Below are positions 6,590 to 10,686 of a stretch of DNA of 10,686 nt, piece after piece (positions within the stretch are counted from its first letter, which is position 1; every line of letters starts with the position of its first letter). Position numbers and translations under genes: made by a program. Under the pieces are notes generated by a model. It saw nothing but the letters and a program-made list of their open reading frames with translations, searched no databases and was not told where the DNA came from. This stretch comes from Planctomycetaceae bacterium (lineage in GTDB: Bacteria; Planctomycetota; Planctomycetia; Pirellulales; Pirellulaceae): NCBI GenBank assembly GCA_024642765.1, contig JAHEAM010000092.1:1-10686 (forward strand). Direction: 5' to 3'.

Positions 6590-8305
6590 CTCGATTCCAA
6601 ACGATGCACCGTGTAAGTTGACATTGCGTGAGTCGTCTGGATTGAATCCTGTAACGGGCGTCACGTAGGCAGGAAAGTTTTCCGAAACGCTCATGACGTT
6701 GTACAGCCACAGTGCGTCGTAACCACCACGCAAACGAGTGTTTGGTCCTAGGCGGTAATAGGCGTTTGCCCCGAGTTCCATGGACGCGGCAAGGTTTGTT
6801 GAGTTGTTTTCATTGCCAAGGAACTGTGTTCCGTTGTTCGTGAGACGCGTTTGAAGTTGGTAGATATCGACGTAGGCACCGCCTTTGACTTTTCCTGAAA
6901 ATGAAATTCTGCGTCCCACATCATAGAGAAGTTCAAGGCCAACGTCCGGTCCGATAAGATGATTGTTAGCTTTCATGCTAAACGTACCAGTGTCGCCAAC
7001 GTTGTTGAGGCTGCTCAATTGGTATTGGTCATCGAGCCACATGTAACGCATGCCCATGGATGTCTTCACAACATCCCAACCAAAACGAACACGAGACAAT
7101 TCAGCACTGTGGAATCGAGTTTGAAGTTGTTGTGTTGTGGCAATCGAATTGTAGAAGGCACTTGTTTGAGTAGCGCCAAATCCATCGGCTGGCAAGAATC
7201 TTGCATCGATCGCAGCTGCCGCACTGGTTTGGTTTACAGTGCGATCAAAAGGCAAGAATCCAAAATAGGTGGCTTCGTAGCCGTTGATGGCATCCGTCCG
7301 CCATCCCATCGTTGCACGCCAACCCCAATTATAAGGATAGTCGCCAGGGCCGCCAAAATTCGTTCCGACAATACCACCGTCGCCGCGAGTCCAATACAGA
7401 GCGTCGAGCTGCAAATAACGATTGGCATTTGAAATGTAGCCGCATTGGTCAAACCCATGATGAAAGACGCCACCGCAAATGTTGGGTGCAATGCCAGCGA
7501 TTCGACTACGAAGTCTTCCTCGCAATTGCCCACTCGGTCGCAAACGACCGCCAATCCCGTCCAGATTACAAAGGTTGGTTGAACATGATTCGCAACTGGA
7601 ATCACCGCAGTCTACGCCGCATGAGTCGTAACTATCCATGCCGTCGGAACCTGCATCGACCATGATCATTGGTGAATTATAGTCGTAACCGCTATCTATG
7701 CCAACGCTATATTCGCCTTGTTGGCTATTGGTGCGCTCCATATTTCCGTTATCGGCACCAAATGCCTCCAAAGCATTTCCGACGGGAGGTTGCGTAAAGG
7801 AAATTCCAGCGCTAGAGCTCGTTTGCAACGTAGTGCTAAGCGTTTTTCCAGGTTCAAATTGAGGCAGTAAAGAGTTTGAACCGGAGAAGGCGCCGCGTGT
7901 GATGGGGACAGGAGACGTTGGAGACGGGCTGACTTGTGGGGAAAGTACGGTTGGGCTTTTCGGCGCAAGCGATTGATTGAAATTGGAATTCGATTGACTT
8001 GGCGTTTGATTTCGCGAAACAATAGATTCCTGGTGAGGCGGCGTGATAGCAATGATTCGAGGCCCACCGCCGCTCGCAGCTCGTGTTTGATTTTGCACCG
8101 ACTGTAAATCAGTGCTCTCGATAGCCTTTGAATCGATCGGGCTCACTCGCGCGGCTTGCTTGGGAGCCAGCTCCCCAACGTCGACCGGGCGAACAATCGG
8201 AATTTGAGCAAACGAGGTCACTGTGACACCGGAAGCTGCGATCCCGAAAATAAGTTTTTGAATCGAAGTTATTGTGATTTTTATTTTGAAGCGAGTCATT
8301 GGCAT
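6578..8305 (-). CDS. BBP7 family outer-membrane beta-barrel protein (planctomycete type)
   Basis: The protein is 575 residues. A Sec signal peptide is visible: K-rich start, hydrophobic stretch LIFGIAASGVTVTSFA (18-33), and likely cleavage after A33. Next comes a long low-complexity region rich in Ser, Pro, Gln and Asn (about 60-200), then a cysteine cluster C229-x3-C-x4-C-x2-C-x4-C246 with two more Cys at 277 and 288. From NRYLQLDALYWTR (295-307) to the final IEFYR the sequence alternates aromatic and polar residues with many Gly and Asn, as in a transmembrane beta-barrel; LRGGYDALWLYNVM (525-538) is a strand pair typical of the family. I match it to the Planctomycetota-wide BBP7 family by the YLQLDALYWTR entry into the barrel and the overall plan. 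Its function is unknown; a porin or surface role is inferred. No good ribosome site precedes the ATG at 8305; the ATG two codons later (8299) is an equal alternative. Confidence 0.8.
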   Translation of the reverse strand: MPMTRFKIKITITSIQKLIFGIAASGVTVTSFAQIPIVRPVDVGELAPKQAARVSPIDSKAIESTDLQSVQNQTRAASGGGPRIIAITPPHQESIVSRNQTPSQSNSNFNQSLAPKSPTVLSPQVSPSPTSPVPITRGAFSGSNSLLPQFEPGKTLSTTLQTSSSAGISFTQPPVGNALEAFGADNGNMERTNSQQGEYSVGIDSGYDYNSPMIMVDAGSDGMDSYDSCGVDCGDSSCESCSTNLCNLDGIGGRLRPSGQLRGRLRSRIAGIAPNICGGVFHHGFDQCGYISNANRYLQLDALYWTRGDGGIVGTNFGGPGDYPYNWGWRATMGWRTDAINGYEATYFGFLPFDRTVNQTSAAAAIDARFLPADGFGATQTSAFYNSIATTQQLQTRFHSAELSRVRFGWDVVKTSMGMRYMWLDDQYQLSSLNNVGDTGTFSMKANNHLIGPDVGLELLYDVGRRISFSGKVKGGAYVDIYQLQTRLTNNGTQFLGNENNSTNLAASMELGANAYYRLGPNTRLRGGYDALWLYNVMSVSENFPAYVTPVTGFNPDDSRNVNLHGASFGIEFYR

Positions 8306-8384
8306 TTTCGCGCAGCGGGTTGAAAGTGATCGAAATCATCGTATCTGTAGACGTTATTCGACCTAATGAGATGTTAATGTTTAT

Positions 8385-8421
8385 CGATTTTGCCGGAAAT
8401 GCAGAAAAATCGGATTTTGCC
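8385..8421. repeat. Short inverted and direct repeats in the divergent spacer
   Basis: CGATTTT (8385-8391) and AAAATCG (8406-8412) form a perfect 7-base inverted repeat with a 14-base spacer. ATTTTGCC also occurs twice as a direct repeat, at 8387-8394 and 8414-8421. They lie about 80-115 bases upstream of the BBP7 start and 150-190 bases upstream of the DoxX-like start, where a regulator could act on both genes. AT-rich spacers give such repeats by chance, so the call is tentative. Confidence 0.25.
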
Positions 8422-8451
8422 AATTGTTTCGATGGAGTAGGAAATTCCGTT

Positions 8452-8480
8452 TTGAAGTGAAGAAATGCACGGTATATATG
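8452..8480 (+). promoter_or_regulatory. Weak promoter candidate for the DoxX-like gene
   Basis: TTGAAG (8452-8457) and TATATG (8475-8480) are separated by 17 bases, each matching 4 of 6 consensus positions; the TATATAT run makes the -10 placement ambiguous. It would give a leader of roughly 85-105 bases. No comparably good pair was seen on the minus strand for the BBP7 gene. Confidence 0.25.
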
Positions 8481-8572
8481 GATGGTGACTTCCTTTGATT
8501 AAGATGGGTAGGTCGTTTTAAAACTGGTGCAAGCATGAATTTGCGAAAGCATTTGTTCGCCCTTGGTTTCAA

Positions 8573-9706
8573 GTGGAAAGTTGTGGTGGTGCGTTGAAGT
8601 TATTTCGTTCAAGGATTGGATTTGGGCTATTTGCGTTGATGATCGTCGGTTTGCGTGTCTCAATTGGCGTTCACTTTTACAACGAAGGTGCCGTCAAACG
8701 GGAGCAGCGCGATTGGAGTGCGGCGGGATTCTTCAAATCAGCCAAAGGTCCCATGGCCCCCTATTTTCATGATGTCGTCGAGGACCTCGATGGAAAATTG
8801 CTGCTCTGTGTGGAAAAAGATGAAACGGAAGGTAGTAATTCCGTTTCGATTGATCCGCATTTAACACTATTGTTATGGAAGGACTTCGCGGATCGTGCAG
8901 CGGAACACTACCAGTTCAGCTCGCCGGAATTTATCAAGGACCTTGAATTTCGCGTCCAATTATCAAGAAAATTGATCAAAGATTCTAATGACGAGCGTAC
9001 CAAACCTGTCGATGAGGACAAACTACGTTCCCAAATTGCGGAGTTTGAAGCAACAATCAAAAAAGTTCCCGATCAACTCATCCAATTGGATGAGGCGTTG
9101 CAACGCCACACTGAGGAACTCAAGGTCTGGCTTGAAGCGAATCGAACTGAACTTATTGCCCATTATTCAACTGCCGATCGTGTCGATGGATTTGCTCGAG
9201 ATGGCGACGCAGCACGTGAAGTTGCGATGGATGTCGAGTCACTTAGATCACAAGTCGATTCAATTCGTACCGACCGAAACCGTAAACTGGCTGGTTGGAC
9301 CAAAGAAGTACAAGCGATTTGGGATTCGTATGAAAAAGCGGTTAACGATGTCAGGATGGACAAACAACTTGAACAATCGTCGATAGCGTTGCATCGACCC
9401 TATGATCAGCCCTACAGTCGAATGAAATGGATTGATTCGGTGATTCCGTGGTTTGACATGGCAATTGGCGCGTCACTTATTTTAGGATTCTTGGTGAGGA
9501 TGAGTTCTTTGCTAGGTGCGTTGTTTTTGTTGTCAGTCGTTATCAGTCAGCCACCCTGGATTCCTGGCACAATACCAACGTTTTTTCAGTTAATCGAGAT
9601 GTTTGCCCTGCTGGTTTTATGTGCAATCGGTGCAGGCAGGTTTTTGGGAGTTGATGTCTTGTTTGCGAAGCGCGAAACTAAGGAAGAGGTTGCATCACTC
9701 AGTTGA
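8573..9706 (+). CDS. DoxX-like integral membrane protein with a large extracytoplasmic coiled-coil insert
   Basis: DoxX-family proteins are small four-helix membrane proteins, several tied to quinone or thiol redox chemistry. This 377-residue protein has the expected helices: TM1 (about 15-36), TM2 (about 286-309), TM3 (about 311-328) and TM4 (about 336-357), with GRFLGVDVLF (355-364) after TM4 as in the family's C-terminal end. Unusually, about 245 residues lie between TM1 and TM2. That insert starts with HFYNEGAVKREQRDWSAAGFF, runs through YFHDVV, then becomes charged and strongly helical (about 125-265), as expected of a coiled coil. A typical DoxX protein is only about 130-170 residues. 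From memory, planctomycetes have similar long versions. The start is uncertain: the GTG at 8573 has no ribosome site, and the in-frame TTG at 8594 is an alternative giving MKLFRSRIGFG. An in-frame stop at 8519 limits extension. It precedes an exported oxidoreductase gene by 80 bases. Biochemical role not established. Confidence 0.72.
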   Translation: MESCGGALKLFRSRIGFGLFALMIVGLRVSIGVHFYNEGAVKREQRDWSAAGFFKSAKGPMAPYFHDVVEDLDGKLLLCVEKDETEGSNSVSIDPHLTLLLWKDFADRAAEHYQFSSPEFIKDLEFRVQLSRKLIKDSNDERTKPVDEDKLRSQIAEFEATIKKVPDQLIQLDEALQRHTEELKVWLEANRTELIAHYSTADRVDGFARDGDAAREVAMDVESLRSQVDSIRTDRNRKLAGWTKEVQAIWDSYEKAVNDVRMDKQLEQSSIALHRPYDQPYSRMKWIDSVIPWFDMAIGASLILGFLVRMSSLLGALFLLSVVISQPPWIPGTIPTFFQLIEMFALLVLCAIGAGRFLGVDVLFAKRETKEEVASLS

Positions 9707-9721
9707 CCGTCGATAGATCGC

Positions 9722-9752
9722 TTGACATATTTTGGTTTGGTCGAAAGATAAC
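9722..9752 (+). promoter_or_regulatory. Promoter candidate before the Gfo/Idh/MocA gene
   Basis: A perfect TTGACA (9722-9727) is followed 19 bases later by GATAAC (9747-9752), a 4/6 match to the -10 box; AAGATA at 9745 gives the ideal 17-base spacing with a poorer match. If active, it would start transcription near 9759 and uncouple the oxidoreductase from the DoxX-like gene. GGAA (9777-9780), 6 bases before the ATG, is a weak ribosome site. Confidence 0.35.
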
Positions 9753-9786
9753 TTACGGCAAATTTTAGGATTACTTGGAAACGAAA

Positions 9787-10686
9787 ATGATGAATTTGAC
9801 TCCAGAACAGCGCGAGATTGGCCGCGACAATTATTATTCGGCGGTTACCGCTCATGATGCACATACGCGGCGTGACTTCCTGAAACGAACATTGATTGCA
9901 GGCGGCGCCGCCGCGGCAGGCGTTGGCGGGATGTATTTCGGTTACGAGCGTCCGAACCGACCTGTTCGCATTTGTGTAATTGGAACGGGTGATGAAGGTA
10001 ACGTATTGATCGGTTCGCTAAACCCTGACTATGTCGATGTTGTTGCGATTTGTGACATTCGTCCATCAAGTATTCATCGAGCATTTCATGGCGATTGGTC
10101 GACAACAAGTGCTGCTGCGGTTCGACCGGGCCTGATCAAAACCTACAAATACAAAGACGAAACCGAAGCAAAATCGCACATTAAGGTCTATCGTAACGGT
10201 TGGGAAGAGGCTCTTGCCGACCCAAACATTGAAGGTGTCATCATCGCACTTCCGTTGCATTTGCACGCGCCTGTGGCGGTTGCCGCAATGAAGGCTGGCA
10301 AGCATGTGCTCTGCGAAAAATTGATGGCCCACAATATTGCTCAGTGCAAACTGATGTCGCGCTTCGCAAAAGGCCAACAAAAGTTCTTGTCGATTGGCCA
10401 TCAGCGGCATTACAGCATCTTGTACGACAATGCGGTGAATCTAATTCGCTGGGGACTGCTAGGAGAAGTACATCATATTCGAGCCCAATGGCATCGGAAT
10501 AATCGTCCCGGATCGGATACTTGGTGCCCTGCTCTACCTGGCGGCGAAGAACAAGTCGGAACGGGTAAACGAATCGACGAGATTGCTAGCCAACTCGCAG
10601 CGTTTCAAAAGGCAATTCGTGACCCAGCCAGCTCAGCAGCCGATCGCAAGCTTTTGCAAAAGCAAATTGACCAGTGGCTGGCACTT
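9787..10686 (+). CDS. Tat-exported Gfo/Idh/MocA family oxidoreductase, 3'-truncated by the window edge
   Basis: These enzymes are NAD(P)-dependent oxidoreductases acting on sugars, inositols and related compounds. The frame is open for 300 codons to the right edge without a stop. After a polar stretch (MMNLTPEQREIGRDNYY) comes the twin-arginine motif T27-R-R-D-F-L-K33, then a Gly/Ala-rich hydrophobic stretch (35-50), so the protein should be exported folded with its cofactor. The Rossmann domain begins with VRICVIGTGDEG (GxGxxG at 66-71), with the acidic end of the second strand in VVAICDIRP (85-93). ALPLHLHAPVAVAAMKAGKHVLCEK (from 154) is the family's core; the usual EKP reads E177-K178-L here. 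GHQRHYS (204-210) and LLGEVHHIRAQWHRN (224-238) open the second domain. Residues 258-300 are a charged helical segment not found in short family members. No clear signal-peptidase site follows the hydrophobic stretch, so it may stay anchored. Substrate cannot be told. Confidence 0.9.
   Translation, partial: MMNLTPEQREIGRDNYYSAVTAHDAHTRRDFLKRTLIAGGAAAAGVGGMYFGYERPNRPVRICVIGTGDEGNVLIGSLNPDYVDVVAICDIRPSSIHRAFHGDWSTTSAAAVRPGLIKTYKYKDETEAKSHIKVYRNGWEEALADPNIEGVIIALPLHLHAPVAVAAMKAGKHVLCEKLMAHNIAQCKLMSRFAKGQQKFLSIGHQRHYSILYDNAVNLIRWGLLGEVHHIRAQWHRNNRPGSDTWCPALPGGEEQVGTGKRIDEIASQLAAFQKAIRDPASSAADRKLLQKQIDQWLAL

Noticed and set aside
6959..7665. Plus-strand frames of 117 and 157 codons inside the BBP7 gene
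   Set aside because: The minus-strand frame has a signal peptide, linker, Cys cluster and barrel pattern across the whole length; the plus-strand translations have no such order.
8535..8597. A 20-codon frame (ATG at 8535) whose TGA overlaps the alternative TTG start of the DoxX-like gene at 8594, hinting at a leader peptide or translational coupling
   Set aside because: Very short, no ribosome site before the ATG, and the overlap can arise by chance; kept only as a note on the uncertain start.
1..10686. Search for a mobile element, CRISPR array, toxin-antitoxin pair or defence island
   Set aside because: No transposase, integrase, repeat-spacer array, nuclease or toxin-like small gene pair was seen; recognised genes are transport, metabolic and envelope functions.

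Overview
The window looks like chromosomal DNA of a planctomycete, most likely of the Pirellulaceae/Rhodopirellula type. The strongest lineage marker is the minus-strand gene at 6578-8305, which reads as a BBP7-type outer-membrane beta-barrel protein, a family I know mainly from Planctomycetota. Supporting signs are a Tat-targeted Gfo/Idh/MocA oxidoreductase with its twin-arginine motif set about 27 residues in, a DoxX-like membrane protein with a very large extracytoplasmic insert, GTG starts, and weak or absent Shine-Dalgarno sequences at several genes. No rRNA, tRNA, CRISPR array, insertion sequence or phage gene was seen.

Layout. Positions 1-4255 (plus) carry the end of a heavy-metal RND efflux operon: the 3' part of the periplasmic adaptor gene, then a complete CzcA/CusA-type pump gene. 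The outer-membrane channel and the start of the adaptor lie outside the window. Positions 4239-5438 (minus) encode an L-2-hydroxyglutarate oxidase (LhgO); its stop lies inside the last codons of the pump gene, so the two converge with a 17-base overlap. A 604-base gap (5439-6042) follows, holding a good minus-strand terminator candidate, a doubtful small minus-strand frame, a small hairpin and a promoter candidate. Positions 6043-6441 (plus) encode a small YccU-like CoA-binding (Rossmann) protein. Positions 6578-8305 (minus) encode the BBP7 protein, which converges on the CoA-binding gene. A 267-base divergent spacer separates it from 8573-9706 (plus), the DoxX-like protein. From 9787 to the right edge runs the first 300 codons of the Gfo/Idh/MocA oxidoreductase.

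How they fit together. The adaptor and pump clearly form one envelope-spanning, proton-driven metal exporter; residues visible in the pump favour divalent cations (Zn/Co/Cd/Ni) over Cu/Ag. LhgO would return stray L-2-hydroxyglutarate to 2-oxoglutarate and pass electrons to the membrane. The DoxX-like gene and the exported oxidoreductase are co-oriented, 80 bases apart, and could form an envelope redox pair, but a TTGACA box between them means they may be transcribed separately. The other genes look like ordinary, unlinked neighbours. I found no clear sign of a new multi-gene defence or mobile system; the least explained items are the DoxX-like protein's insert, the cysteine cluster in the BBP7 protein, and the 5439-6042 gap.
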